Source of the DNA: Pseudomonas cannabina | GTDB lineage: Bacteria > Pseudomonadota > Gammaproteobacteria > Pseudomonadales > Pseudomonadaceae | Reading direction: 5' to 3' | DNA length: 64,000 bases | Assembly (NCBI RefSeq): GCF_900100365.1 | Contig: NZ_FNKU01000001.1 | Coordinates: 1,054,001-1,118,000, forward strand | The notes under the pieces: generated by a model | Told to the model about the DNA's origin: nothing | Seen by the model: the letters and a program-made list of their open reading frames with translations, nothing else | Databases searched by the model: none | Shown here: one piece after another, positions 27,359 through 35,906 of the stretch | Layout of the letters: every line of letters begins with the position of its first letter | How positions within the stretch are numbered: the stretch's first letter is position 1 | Position numbers and translations under genes: made by a program

Positions 27359-28192
27359 CTACAACCTGCGTGCCATTCCCGAGACCCGGATCGAGCTGCC
27401 CGGTTGCTCCGGGATTTCGGCGCGCAGACGCGACGGGCTGCCCATGTCTTCGCCTTGCAGGATGTCGATCAGCCCGCCGTGCGGCCAGCCGATGTCACGC
27501 AGATAGCCGCCCAGCGCAGCTGTGGCGGCACCGGTGGCGGGATCTTCGTAAACCCCGCCGAACGCGAACGGGTTGCGGGTATGAAACATCTGATCGGTTT
27601 TTGCCCAGGCCAGCAGAATCGTTGCCCAGCCCTCACGCACCATCAACTCGCGCCCGGCCTGTTGGTCGTAACGCATGGCCTTCAGTGCTGCACGACTGTT
27701 CAGCGCCAGAATCAGATGCCCGGCACCGCCGTTGATGTGTGCCGGCGTGATGCGCTGATCCAGATCGCTGGACGTATAGCCGAACAGCGCCAGAGCTTCT
27801 TCCAGCAAGTGCGCATTGATTGGCTTGCTGAAGGTGGGCGGCGACTGCAGCGCTGCCGACGTCAGCGAGCCCCGAGCATGTCCTTCCACCGTGATCTGTG
27901 CCTGATTGAGCGTCAGATCGTACACGCCGTCGCCGTGTTGCGCGGCCAGCGCTGCACCCAGCGCGATGGTCGCGTGCCCGCAGAACGGCACCTCGGCCAG
28001 CGGCGAAAAGTAGCGCACCCGCCAGCCGTTTTCGGTGGGAGCGGCAAAAGCCGTTTCGGAAAAACCGACGTCGGCTGCAATCTGTTGCATGACGGCGGCG
28101 TCGGGCAGCGATTCGCCTATCCATACGCCTGCCGGGTTGCCGCCGCGCTCCCCATCGCTGAACGCGGCCAGTTTTATGATTTCAGTGTTCAT
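27359..28192 (-). CDS. PhzF-family isomerase-like protein
   Basis: A 277-residue protein with the PhzF/diaminopimelate-epimerase-like fold. Motifs are AFSDGERGGNPAGVW near residue 10 with the NPAG turn, PFCGHATIALGAAL near residue 70, and FAFGGVYEDPATGAATAALGGYL near residue 210. PhzF converts a phenazine precursor, but most members have other roles, and no phenazine genes lie nearby. It is transcribed toward the MFS gene, with a 101-base gap on the other side before the defence genes. Confidence 0.87.
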   Translation of the reverse strand: MNTEIIKLAAFSDGERGGNPAGVWIGESLPDAAVMQQIAADVGFSETAFAAPTENGWRVRYFSPLAEVPFCGHATIALGAALAAQHGDGVYDLTLNQAQITVEGHARGSLTSAALQSPPTFSKPINAHLLEEALALFGYTSSDLDQRITPAHINGGAGHLILALNSRAALKAMRYDQQAGRELMVREGWATILLAWAKTDQMFHTRNPFAFGGVYEDPATGAATAALGGYLRDIGWPHGGLIDILQGEDMGSPSRLRAEIPEQPGSSIRVSGMARRL

Positions 28193-28293
28193 GGGCCAAG
28201 GTCCTTGCCATGGTGGTCAGTGGCGGACAGTGTGCTTTGTAGACGGGGGGATAAGCCAGTGAGAAAGGCGGGAAGGATATGGAAACACTGCTG

Positions 28294-28974
28294 TCACTTC
28301 TGCAAGAAGTGTCTGATCGTCGTAGCGTAGGGAAGCCAGCGGGTGGCTTCAATCTCCTGACGAAAATAATCGTTACGGTCAGCGTCTGACCATGAAGCTA
28401 TCTCATATAGATCCGCATCGTGCAGGTTGCGGTAGCTGCGCACTGCGTTCGCACGGGCACCTTCAAGCGCTGGATGGTCCAGACTAAACACGCGAATGGT
28501 CTCCGTCGCGCAGCTATTCTCGTGATCATTCAGGTTGTTACGGGCGAGTACCTTCCCGGAAGAATGAAAATGCAGGTAATGCTCTGGATCATGTTCGTCA
28601 GGTTTGATGAGAAGGCCGGGGTCATAGGCAGGAGCCGAGCGTCGATCCTTGTGATGGCCGCAATGTTGCGGACTGCCACATGCAAGAAAAAGGTTACTCC
28701 AGGCAAATGTCAGTTCTGGGTAGTGCGCAGGATTCTTTCGTCGAAAATGCTCGATATGTCCGTCATGAAAAATGGCCCTCTCACAATAAGCGCACCGGAC
28801 GCCGTACTCAGCTGCGTCTTCTGTCGTAACACCCAAGATGCCTTGCAGCTGCACGAGCGCAAAGCGCAGCTGTTTTTTGCAGGTTCCGCGAAAATCTGAC
28901 CATGTGTGGGTCAGATGATCGTAGTCGGCGAGGCAGGGCGGGGCATCTACAGACGCTCGATCCAGTTTGAGCAC
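28294..28974 (-). CDS. ptuB: PtuB-like HNH endonuclease of a Septu defence system
   Basis: A 226-residue protein with the HNH layout of PtuB/retron-linked nucleases: CAYCER (first zinc pair) near residue 61, then HIEHFRRKNP with the catalytic His, then FAWSNLFLACGSPQHCGHHK with the Asn and second zinc residues. PtuB is the nuclease effector of Septu, where it associates with the PtuA ATPase and is freed to cut nucleic acid when ATP is depleted or phage is sensed. It starts 5 bases after the PtuA stop, so the two are translated together. There is no reverse transcriptase in the window, so this is a stand-alone Septu rather than a retron. Confidence 0.88.
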   Translation of the reverse strand: MLKLDRASVDAPPCLADYDHLTHTWSDFRGTCKKQLRFALVQLQGILGVTTEDAAEYGVRCAYCERAIFHDGHIEHFRRKNPAHYPELTFAWSNLFLACGSPQHCGHHKDRRSAPAYDPGLLIKPDEHDPEHYLHFHSSGKVLARNNLNDHENSCATETIRVFSLDHPALEGARANAVRSYRNLHDADLYEIASWSDADRNDYFRQEIEATRWLPYATTIRHFLQK

Positions 28975-28979
28975 GACAG

Positions 28980-30305
28980 TCAGCCCTTGCTGTTAGAGTG
29001 TTTTTGCAATTTAAACGCCTGAAAGCGGACCAGCCTGTCGGCGTCCAGAAGCACCTGATGCTGCGCTCCATAGAAATCGAGCAGCTTTTTGCGCAATGCC
29101 AGGCCGTCGCGATCTTCATGGGTACCGCTCTCGATCTTTGCCATGTATTCGGCGACCCAGCATGCTTCATCGACTGGCGGAATGGGGTTTACACCCATGA
29201 TGTCATTGAGCGCTACGGCACTTTCAACGCCTTTGACTTCCTGCGGCGGGTATGCAGCTTGCCAGTTTTCGTTGGCGTCCTGAAACACCATGCGTATGCA
29301 TTCGCGCTTTACCGTCGAAAGTACCTGCGGACTTTGTGTGCTTACAATGAACTGGATCTTCGGGAACGCTTTGCGAAGACTGCCAATTACACGTTGCTGC
29401 CAGGCTGGATGCAAATGCAAGTCGACTTCATCGATCAATACGACGCCCGTTGTCTGCAGTGACGCCAATTCCTTGAAATGGCCATTCAGGCGGGAACAAC
29501 GCAACGCCAGATCAGCAACGAGCGTAATCATGGCGCGCACACCGTCACTGAGAAGGCCAAGTGGCAGGGCCGCGTGATCAGGGTGAGACATGGACAACTC
29601 TTCAAACGTCAGACTGTAGTGGAAGTCACTCCAGCCTTCGTCTGCCATCACCTCATTTACTGCATTTCTGATGCCCTGCAAACGTGGTTCAAGGTTGGAA
29701 TGCTCGTAACCGGCCTGCTGCTTTTGTTGAATGACGGCCAGCGTTGCCTTTCTCATCCATTCCTGTAACTGCGCATAAGTAGAGAACGCGGACAGGCAAT
29801 CTTCGTAACCGGCAGTACGGCTCTCAGTCAGGACTGCTTTGCTGGACACGTTTTTATGACTGACCCAGAGGCGCCTGGAGCTGTAATAGCGCACAACGGG
29901 CAGCGAAATCGCCGAATCGCTACGCAGCATGGACTGGAGTTCTTTTCCCCAGGCAGCCAGTGGATCGGCTTCTTTGGTGGTAGTGCGGCTTTTCGGACCA
30001 TTAAGCGCTCGCTGCCAACGCTTTGCAGGGTTGGACATTTCTGCACTGATGACCACTGGAAATTGCTGCTCGCTTTCAAACCCTTCACCTACCCGCGCAT
30101 ACCGAGCATCAGTACGCTCGATATGCCTGGACACTCCCTGATCGAACGAGCCGACGAAGGGGCCCAGAGCCGCAACAATGGCTTCCAGAACCGACGTCTT
30201 ACCTTGGCCATTGCGCGCGGAAATTATCGTCAATTGCGGATCGAATTCGATATCGAACTCGGCAAAGCGGCGATAGTTCTTAAGGCAAAGTCTGGTCAGG
30301 TTCAT
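28980..30305 (-). CDS. ptuA: PtuA-like AAA/SMC-type ATPase of a Septu defence system
   Basis: A 441-residue ATPase. The Walker A motif is ARNGQGKTSVLEA near residue 31; the signature LLSDGVRAMITLVADL and Walker B VVLIDEVDLHLHPAWQ near residue 290 follow after a long middle domain, with IQFIVSTQSPQVLS as the H-loop segment. This is the OLD/Septu type. The ATG at 30305 (MNLTRL) is preferred because an AGAAGAGA ribosome site precedes it, and the extra 10 upstream residues lack similarity. It lies directly ahead of the PtuB gene. Neighbours on both sides are ordinary chromosomal genes, so the pair looks like an inserted defence cassette. Confidence 0.88.
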   Translation of the reverse strand: MNLTRLCLKNYRRFAEFDIEFDPQLTIISARNGQGKTSVLEAIVAALGPFVGSFDQGVSRHIERTDARYARVGEGFESEQQFPVVISAEMSNPAKRWQRALNGPKSRTTTKEADPLAAWGKELQSMLRSDSAISLPVVRYYSSRRLWVSHKNVSSKAVLTESRTAGYEDCLSAFSTYAQLQEWMRKATLAVIQQKQQAGYEHSNLEPRLQGIRNAVNEVMADEGWSDFHYSLTFEELSMSHPDHAALPLGLLSDGVRAMITLVADLALRCSRLNGHFKELASLQTTGVVLIDEVDLHLHPAWQQRVIGSLRKAFPKIQFIVSTQSPQVLSTVKRECIRMVFQDANENWQAAYPPQEVKGVESAVALNDIMGVNPIPPVDEACWVAEYMAKIESGTHEDRDGLALRKKLLDFYGAQHQVLLDADRLVRFQAFKLQKHSNSKG

Positions 30306-30380
30306 AGGTCTCTTCTGGCTGAACGACGTTCGCACATACTAGCAGCGCAGACGCCTGAACGCCCGCGCAAACCCTTCCGC

Positions 30381-30863
30381 TCACAGCACCTCACACCTCG
30401 ACAACCGCCGCTCGACCAGCCGTTCGCGCAAAGTGTCGTAAGCCCAGTTGAATAGCAGGGTGTACGGCAGAAACATGAGCAGCAGGCCGATGTCCAGCAG
30501 GAAGGCTTGCAGCAGGCTGATCGACAGCCACCATGCGGCCAGTGGCACCACGACGAGGATGAGTCCGGCTTCGAAGCCCATGGCGTGCAGGATGCGGATC
30601 GTCAGGTTCATGGCGAAGCCGAAGCGTTTCCGAAGGCGGTCGAACAGGGCGTTGTAGAGCATGTTCCAGAGCATGGCGACGGTGGAAATCATCACGGTCA
30701 TGAGGCCCATCATGGCCAGTGAGTGGTCCATCAGCCAGGCGAGCAGCGGCGCGACCAGCAGCACCCCGCCGATCTCGAACAGGGCGGCATGCAGTGCGCG
30801 TTCGCGAAGGGTTTTAGGCGCCACGGCTGGGGATGATTCAGCGTGCAGTGTGTGTTGACTCAT
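30381..30863 (-). CDS. PACE-family multidrug efflux protein
   Basis: About 160 residues with two tandem transmembrane pairs. Each repeat carries a conserved acidic residue in helix 1 (FEIGGVLLVAPLLAW and FEAGLILVVVPLAAWWL) and an aromatic/Asn signature (MLWNMLYNALFDRL and LLFNWAYDTLRERL). These are the marks of the AceI-type PACE pumps. An upstream start at 30887 adds 8 residues. It is divergent from a LysR regulator, the usual PACE context, so the LysR may control it. Confidence 0.9.
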   Translation of the reverse strand: MSQHTLHAESSPAVAPKTLRERALHAALFEIGGVLLVAPLLAWLMDHSLAMMGLMTVMISTVAMLWNMLYNALFDRLRKRFGFAMNLTIRILHAMGFEAGLILVVVPLAAWWLSISLLQAFLLDIGLLLMFLPYTLLFNWAYDTLRERLVERRLSRCEVL

Positions 30864-30962
30864 GATCGGGCTGTCCTTGATGTTCATTCATGGCAGCATT
30901 GTCATCGGTGTTTGCGTTAATCTGAAAATCACTACCATCGGTAAAGCCGATAAGAGACCGTC

Positions 30963-31847
30963 ATGAGTTATTCCCCCGAAGCGCTGGAAGCGTTTGTGCA
31001 GATTGCCGCACTGGGTTCGTTCAGCGCTGCCGCACGCCGCCTGGGCAAAAGCCAGTCGACCATCAGTGAAGCGATTGCCCGCCTGGAGATTGACCTAGGG
31101 CTGGAGCTGTTCGATCGTTCGTCGCGGCAACCGGTGTTGACCGAAGCGGGGAGGGCCATGCTCGGTCGTGTCGACGATCTGCTGTGCGCTTCCGACCGGC
31201 TGCGCCGTGCTGCTGCGCGCCTGTCAGCGGGTGTCGAGCCGCGGCTGACGCTGGTGTTGTCCGATGCCAATCAGTTTGCGGATTTCGAGCGGCTGATGAC
31301 CGAGCTGGACCAGCGTTTTCCGGAGCTGGAAATGGAGTGCGTATTTGCCGAGCACGGTGATGCGATCAATCTGGTGCAATCGGGCCGGGCTTCGCTGGGT
31401 CTGTTGTCGGCGCAAGCCAGTTACCCGCCGGAGATCGGCCATGCGACCATCGATGAAAGTGCCGATTTCGGTCTGTTCGTCTCGCACAAGCATCCGCTTG
31501 CTGCGCTGGAACGGGTCGATTACCAGCAACTGGCGCGCTACCGCGCGTTGCGCCTCAACACACTGGTCGAACACAGCATTCCTACCGATGACCTGCCGAC
31601 CAGCGGCCACCGGCACTGGTCGGCACCGAATTATCTGTTGCTGATGGACATGGCGGCGTTCGGTTTTGGCTGGTCGGCATTGCCGCGCTGGCTGGTGTCG
31701 CGGTACTCGGGCGGATTGTTGAAGGAGCTGAACGTTTCCGGCTGGCCGCGACGTTCTGCAGTGGACATCATCTGGTCGTTTCAGCGCAGTCTTGGGCCGG
31801 CAGGCGCCTGGTTGCTGGACTCGCTGGTGCCGTTTGCGGGGGAGTGA
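30963..31847 (+). CDS. LysR-family transcriptional regulator
   Basis: A 294-residue regulator with the N-terminal winged helix in ALEAFVQIAALGSFSAAARRLG followed by SQSTISEAIARLEIDLGLELFDR (residues about 5-50) and a periplasmic-binding-like effector domain from about residue 90. It is divergent from the PACE pump gene across a 100-base gap (75 if the pump starts at 30887), which suggests it regulates that gene. Confidence 0.92.
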   Translation: MSYSPEALEAFVQIAALGSFSAAARRLGKSQSTISEAIARLEIDLGLELFDRSSRQPVLTEAGRAMLGRVDDLLCASDRLRRAAARLSAGVEPRLTLVLSDANQFADFERLMTELDQRFPELEMECVFAEHGDAINLVQSGRASLGLLSAQASYPPEIGHATIDESADFGLFVSHKHPLAALERVDYQQLARYRALRLNTLVEHSIPTDDLPTSGHRHWSAPNYLLLMDMAAFGFGWSALPRWLVSRYSGGLLKELNVSGWPRRSAVDIIWSFQRSLGPAGAWLLDSLVPFAGE

Positions 31848-31924
31848 GGCTGCTCTGCAATCGCGACGCTCCCGCAATTGCGCTATAAAAGAGTCTTCTC
31901 GCACCGACCGCACAGGATCTGCGC

Positions 31925-32149
31925 ATGGCATTCGATTGGCACTCTGACCTGATCACACGTGACACGCCGGTGGATGCCCACTATCGGAATACGCAGAACG
32001 TACGGCGCTTCCTGCTCGAACAGTGCGGCCCGCTGTTCAGGTTCGATCGGGCCTTCATGGCGTGGATCAAAAACGCCGAGCCCAAAGACATGGGCCAGGT
32101 TGCAGACGAGTGGCTGAGGATTCGGGCGCAGGCTTCAGCGGTGGACTAA
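31925..32149 (+). CDS. Small DUF6434-type protein
   Basis: A 74-residue soluble protein. The block FDWHSDLITRDTPVDAHYRN, continuing TQNVRRFLLEQCG, and the later FDRAFMAWIKNA resemble DUF6434 domains, which also occur next to SAP domains. No function is known. No clear ribosome site decides the start, but the sequence begins at the domain edge. Confidence 0.75.
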   Translation: MAFDWHSDLITRDTPVDAHYRNTQNVRRFLLEQCGPLFRFDRAFMAWIKNAEPKDMGQVADEWLRIRAQASAVD

Positions 32150-32190
32150 GGCCGGACCTGCGCGCCGTTAAATGTACATGCCGACTGATC

Positions 32191-32757
32191 TCAGCGCGTG
32201 GGCGGTGCCTGGAACTCGCCTTTGGACAAGCCTTGCACGTCGTTGCCCATACTGTCGCGGATGCTCAGGTCGGCGCCCTTGTCGGTCAACGCCTTGAGCA
32301 CCTCAGTGCGTTTGAAAAGGGCCGCATACATGGCTGCGGTCTGTCCGGCATTGTTGGTCAGGTTCGCGCCGCAGTCGGCTTGCACCAGACGCTTGGCGAT
32401 ACTCAGTTCACCCTTGAAGATTGCGCCCATCAACGCAGTATTGCCGCGGTTGTCCTTGGCGCAGGGATCTGCGCCGGCATCGATCAGGCGAATCACCGAG
32501 TCTTCGTGGCCATGGTAGGCGGCCAGAATCAGGCCGGTGTAGCCCTGCGGGTCTCGTACGTTGAGGTCGTAATGAGCGTCGATGAAGGTGTCGAGCATCT
32601 GGTTGTTGCCTTCACGAGAGGCATCGAAGAACAGAGTGCGCAGCTGGCTGGCGGTCTGTTCAGGGGTAAGTTCTGGAGTAAGTTCCGGAGGTGGCGAAGG
32701 TTGCGCTGCGCTGGCAGCTGCGGCAATCAGCAGCAAACCGTAGATGAGGTTTTTCAC
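32191..32757 (-). CDS. ankB: Periplasmic ankyrin-repeat protein linked to catalase
   Basis: A 188-residue protein that starts at a GTG (32757) with a CAGGAGAA ribosome site 6-13 bases upstream. A signal peptide (KNLIYGLLLIAAAASAAQ) precedes a Pro/Glu/Thr linker with a short PELTPELTPEQ repeat. Four ankyrin repeats follow from about residue 65, for example DPQGYTGLILAAYHGHED and DNRGNTALMGAIFKGE. It is 60 bases downstream of katB, matching the katB-ankB pair of pseudomonads, where AnkB supports periplasmic KatB activity. Confidence 0.9.
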   Translation of the reverse strand: MKNLIYGLLLIAAAASAAQPSPPPELTPELTPEQTASQLRTLFFDASREGNNQMLDTFIDAHYDLNVRDPQGYTGLILAAYHGHEDSVIRLIDAGADPCAKDNRGNTALMGAIFKGELSIAKRLVQADCGANLTNNAGQTAAMYAALFKRTEVLKALTDKGADLSIRDSMGNDVQGLSKGEFQAPPTR

Positions 32758-32817
32758 GGCGTTCTCCTGGCTTGAACCGCCCCGACGCACCAGGCGCCGG
32801 GGCGGGACGTCAGCTCA

Positions 32818-34350
32818 TCAGTCTTTGAGGCTGGCAGCCAGCGACTTGACTTTGGCCAGGTCGCCTTTGGCCACTTCGGTTACCCGAGTGCCGTAGGTAG
32901 GGTCGGCTTTGTAGAGGAACGACAGCATGATGTTTTTGCTTTCGGTATCGGTGTCGGCCAGCGACTCGCCGAAGCTCTGCACCAGATCAGTCTGCTCTTT
33001 CGCGTTGTAAGAACGGTACAGATCGCCCGCTTGCTTGAAGTTCTGCTCGCGCGTGATCTTCGCCTGCTGGGTGGTGCCACTGATCGGCAGTTCGCTGTAA
33101 CGCGCCTTGTCATCGGATGGACGCGGTTCCAGACGGCTTGGCTCGTAGTTCACGCCGCTGGTGGTGTGGCCGCTGTTCATCGCGCCGTCCTGGTTGCCGT
33201 TGTTCACGGCCACTTTAGGCTGGTTGACCGGCAGGCTCAGGCCGTTGGCGCCAAGACGGTACATCTGGGTGTCGGCATAAGAGAACACACGACCCTGCAA
33301 CAGGCGGTCCTCGGAAGGTTCGATACCGGGTACCAGGTTGGCCGGGGCCATGGCGACCTGTTCGGTTTCCTGGAAGAAGTTGTCGACGTTCTTGTTCAGC
33401 ACCATCTGGCCGATTTTCTTCTCCGGCACGTCAGGCCAGATCTTGGTGGCATCCAGAGGATCGAATTCGAACTTGGCAAGGTCTTCAGGCTTCAGGACCT
33501 GGATGTACAGATCCCATTTCGGGAAGTCGCCTTTCTTGATCGCGCCGACCAGATCATTGGTCAGATGGCTGTAGTCCTTGGACTGAACCTGAGCGACTTC
33601 TTTCGGGTCGAGGTTCTTGATGCCTTGCAGCGTCTTCCAGTGGAATTTGACGTAGTGCACTTCGCCTTTGGCGTTGACCAGTTTGTAGGCGTGAACACCG
33701 TTGCCGTCCATGAAGCGATAGCCTGCTGGCGTACCTTCGTTGGAATACAACAGGGTCAGCGTACGAGTGGCTTCCGGAACATGGGAGAAGAAGTCAAAGC
33801 GACGCGAATCGTTGTCGAGGTTAGTGCGCGGGTCAGGCTTGAACGCGTGGACCATGTCCGGGAACTTGATGGCGTCGCGGATGAAGAAGGTCGGGAAGTT
33901 GTTGCCCACCAGATCCCAGTTGCCGTCAGCCGTATAGAATTTGGTGGCAAAACCGTGAGGGTCGCGCAGGGTTTCAGGCGAATGGTTGCCATGCACCACG
34001 GAAGAAAAACGCACGAAAACCGGTGTTTTCTCGCCTGATTTGAAGACCGTAGCCTTGCTCAGGTCGCTGATGTCGGCCGATGCAGTGAATTCGCCTTTGA
34101 CGCCAGTGCCTCGCGCGTGAACCACACGCTCCGGGATGCGCTCACGATCGAACCGCTGCAGTTTTTGCAGCAATTGCACGTCTTGCAGCAGGACTGGCCC
34201 TTGGGCGCCTGCGGTCTGGGAATTCTGGTTATCGCCGACTTCGGCTCCATTGTCGCGAGTCAGGGTGTCGGCTGCGTAGGCGGCCGGCATGCTGATAAGG
34301 CCGACTGCAGTTAAACGAACCATGTGTCTGGACCAGTTTAATAACGGCAT
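32818..34350 (-). CDS. katB: Periplasmic catalase KatB
   Basis: A 510-residue monofunctional haem catalase. The start at 34350 gives a signal peptide (MPLLNWSRHMVRLTAVGLIS to AYAA) and has a GAGGGA site upstream. The distal His is in RVVHARGTG, the distal Asn in LVGNNFPTFFIRDA, and the proximal Tyr in RVFSYADTQMYR near residue 370. A signal peptide on a catalase fits KatB with AnkB as operon partner. Peroxide induction through OxyR is known for the P. aeruginosa pair; I did not find a clear OxyR site here. Confidence 0.93.
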   Translation of the reverse strand: MPLLNWSRHMVRLTAVGLISMPAAYAADTLTRDNGAEVGDNQNSQTAGAQGPVLLQDVQLLQKLQRFDRERIPERVVHARGTGVKGEFTASADISDLSKATVFKSGEKTPVFVRFSSVVHGNHSPETLRDPHGFATKFYTADGNWDLVGNNFPTFFIRDAIKFPDMVHAFKPDPRTNLDNDSRRFDFFSHVPEATRTLTLLYSNEGTPAGYRFMDGNGVHAYKLVNAKGEVHYVKFHWKTLQGIKNLDPKEVAQVQSKDYSHLTNDLVGAIKKGDFPKWDLYIQVLKPEDLAKFEFDPLDATKIWPDVPEKKIGQMVLNKNVDNFFQETEQVAMAPANLVPGIEPSEDRLLQGRVFSYADTQMYRLGANGLSLPVNQPKVAVNNGNQDGAMNSGHTTSGVNYEPSRLEPRPSDDKARYSELPISGTTQQAKITREQNFKQAGDLYRSYNAKEQTDLVQSFGESLADTDTESKNIMLSFLYKADPTYGTRVTEVAKGDLAKVKSLAASLKD

Positions 34351-34632
34351 TTTGAATCCCTCATATTTTTTTAGTAAGCGGAGTGATCTTAGGCGGGCGA
34401 GGGAAAAACTGTGATTATAAAAATGCATCGGGTTGATTGATAAAAATGCGCTCAAGCGCCTGGAAAGTCGTTGCCTTTTCGCTGGAAAAGTTTAAGTAGC
34501 GATCAGTCAGGATCATGGCAAAGAGCCGCCTTGCACCGCTGTTAGTTCTCTATCTCTATGAATAAAAAAGGATTTATATTGAATGTCGCCTCTAATCAGA
34601 AACCTGATTTCTTGTGCCTATAAAGATTACAT

Positions 34633-34651
34633 AATAATGATTATCAACTTT
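34633..34651. promoter_or_regulatory. Fur-box-like operator
   Basis: It contains a 13-base exact match to the Fur consensus core, ATAATGATTATCA at 34634-34646, with a weaker outer arm. It lies about 280 bases upstream of katB (minus strand) and about 340 bases upstream of the acetyltransferase at 34986, with the MITE in between. Which gene it serves is unclear. Confidence 0.6.
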
Positions 34652-34755
34652 TCTTGCGGCCAATCGTTCGCCAGGCCAGTGATGTTATATGGAACGAACG
34701 TACTGATTACTGCCTGAAAAAGCAATGCCGTGATGGCTATTTGATGGTTGCTTAG

Positions 34756-34854
34756 GGAGGCGCTGATTTATTCGATTTTTCGTCCCTGCAACGCTCTGGA
34801 GGCCTTGATTTATCTGGGGGCAACAGCTGGGTTTTAGAATAAATCAGCGTCTCC
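34756..34854 (+). mobile_element. 99-bp MITE, copy 1
   Basis: Terminal inverted repeats GGAGGCGCTGATTTATTC and GAATAAATCAGCGTCTCC (one mismatch) bound a non-coding 99-base element. It is flanked by TTAG direct repeats (34752-34755 and 34855-34858), a YTAR-type duplication. It is identical base for base with the copies at 42145, 47710 (reverse) and 47917. Confidence 0.92.
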
Positions 34855-34985
34855 TTAGATGGATGCGTGTCAAGTTGGAACGTGAGCAATCAGGGCAATA
34901 CCGAATCGGCGTTGTGCTTCCGATAGCGTTATCATGCTTTTTGCGCCTGAACAGGCAAACCTCATATTGCGGAGTCCGCCTTCCC

Positions 34986-35696
34986 ATGTCCACCGTCATG
35001 CTGCTCCAAACCCCGCCACCGGAGTTCATCCGCAGCCAGATTCAGCAAATGGTCGTCGATTATGTTACCGACATCAGTCTGGTCGCGATTGTGCCGAGCA
35101 ATCCGCTGTACAACCTTTATCAGTATGGTGTGGGCTATGAGGTGCATCTATATCTGAATGCCATGGACGGGTCGCAAGACCTGACCGTCGAACTGATCGT
35201 GGCGCTGGACGATGACGACCCGGAAATCGTCTCGGGTTTTCTGCTGTACCTGCCCGTGCAGAACGACCCGCAAGCGTGCGCCGTGGCTTACATGGCGGTA
35301 CGCGAAAGCCAGCGTCGGCAAGGTATTGCACGCGCGATGCTGGAGAAAATGGTCGCTCGTTATCCGCATGCCGAGTTGTATTGCACCGTCGACAAAGTGC
35401 CTTGCTTTGAAGCGTTGGGTTTTCAGGTGCAGGGCGCACGCGGGCCGCAGGTGATCATGAACACCAGAGACCACGGCACGGACGGCTTGCTGGCGGTCAT
35501 GGACATCGCGCCCATCTACAGCTCGGTGGAGGTGCGGCAGATCCATGCCTACTTGCTCAAGCAGCATGGCGAGCAGGCGATGCTCGACGCGGAGAAACAG
35601 CGCGATCGCCATCTTGACGAACTGACGCGCCAGGCCAAGGCGTACGCCGAGGGGCGTCTCGGCAATGTGGCAACCAAGACGTTTCGGTTGCATTGA
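34986..35696 (+). CDS. GNAT N-acetyltransferase family protein
   Basis: A 236-residue protein with a GNAT acetyl-CoA fold in the middle: VAYMAVRESQRRQGIARAML (about residues 100-120) is the coenzyme A loop, with RYPHAELYCTVDKVPCFEALGFQV after it. The C-terminal 80 residues form an extra helical region ending in many charged residues. The start at 34986 is favoured because the longer frame from 34863 begins only 9 bases beyond the MITE and has no family support. The substrate is unknown. Confidence 0.82.
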   Translation: MSTVMLLQTPPPEFIRSQIQQMVVDYVTDISLVAIVPSNPLYNLYQYGVGYEVHLYLNAMDGSQDLTVELIVALDDDDPEIVSGFLLYLPVQNDPQACAVAYMAVRESQRRQGIARAMLEKMVARYPHAELYCTVDKVPCFEALGFQVQGARGPQVIMNTRDHGTDGLLAVMDIAPIYSSVEVRQIHAYLLKQHGEQAMLDAEKQRDRHLDELTRQAKAYAEGRLGNVATKTFRLH

Positions 35697-35906
35697 CGGC
35701 AGGAGTCGAGCAGTAAGCGTCGAGCGCGGCGAACTGCGCTTCATTCTCATCTGCTAGTCGCAATTTTCGATTTGTCAAAGTTATTTTCAAATAACTTCGG
35801 GGTGTGGCTGAACGATCGATTTGGGGTGAAGTCATTATGATATCACTGCTGTTTGAAAAATCCTTTCAGCGCCCATGTCAGCCTTCATCACCCTCGGGTA
35901 AGCCTC

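Larger units (their letters stand above)
34351..34985. other. Intergenic region with Fur box and MITE
   Basis: About 635 bases between katB and an acetyltransferase. It holds a Fur-like site (34633-34651) and one copy of the 99-bp MITE (34756-34854). The rest is relatively AT-rich and shows no supported gene. Confidence 0.6.

Noticed and set aside
28294..30305. Retron interpretation of the ATPase/HNH pair
   Set aside because: No reverse transcriptase gene was seen in the window, and I noticed no retron-like non-coding RNA structure near the pair.
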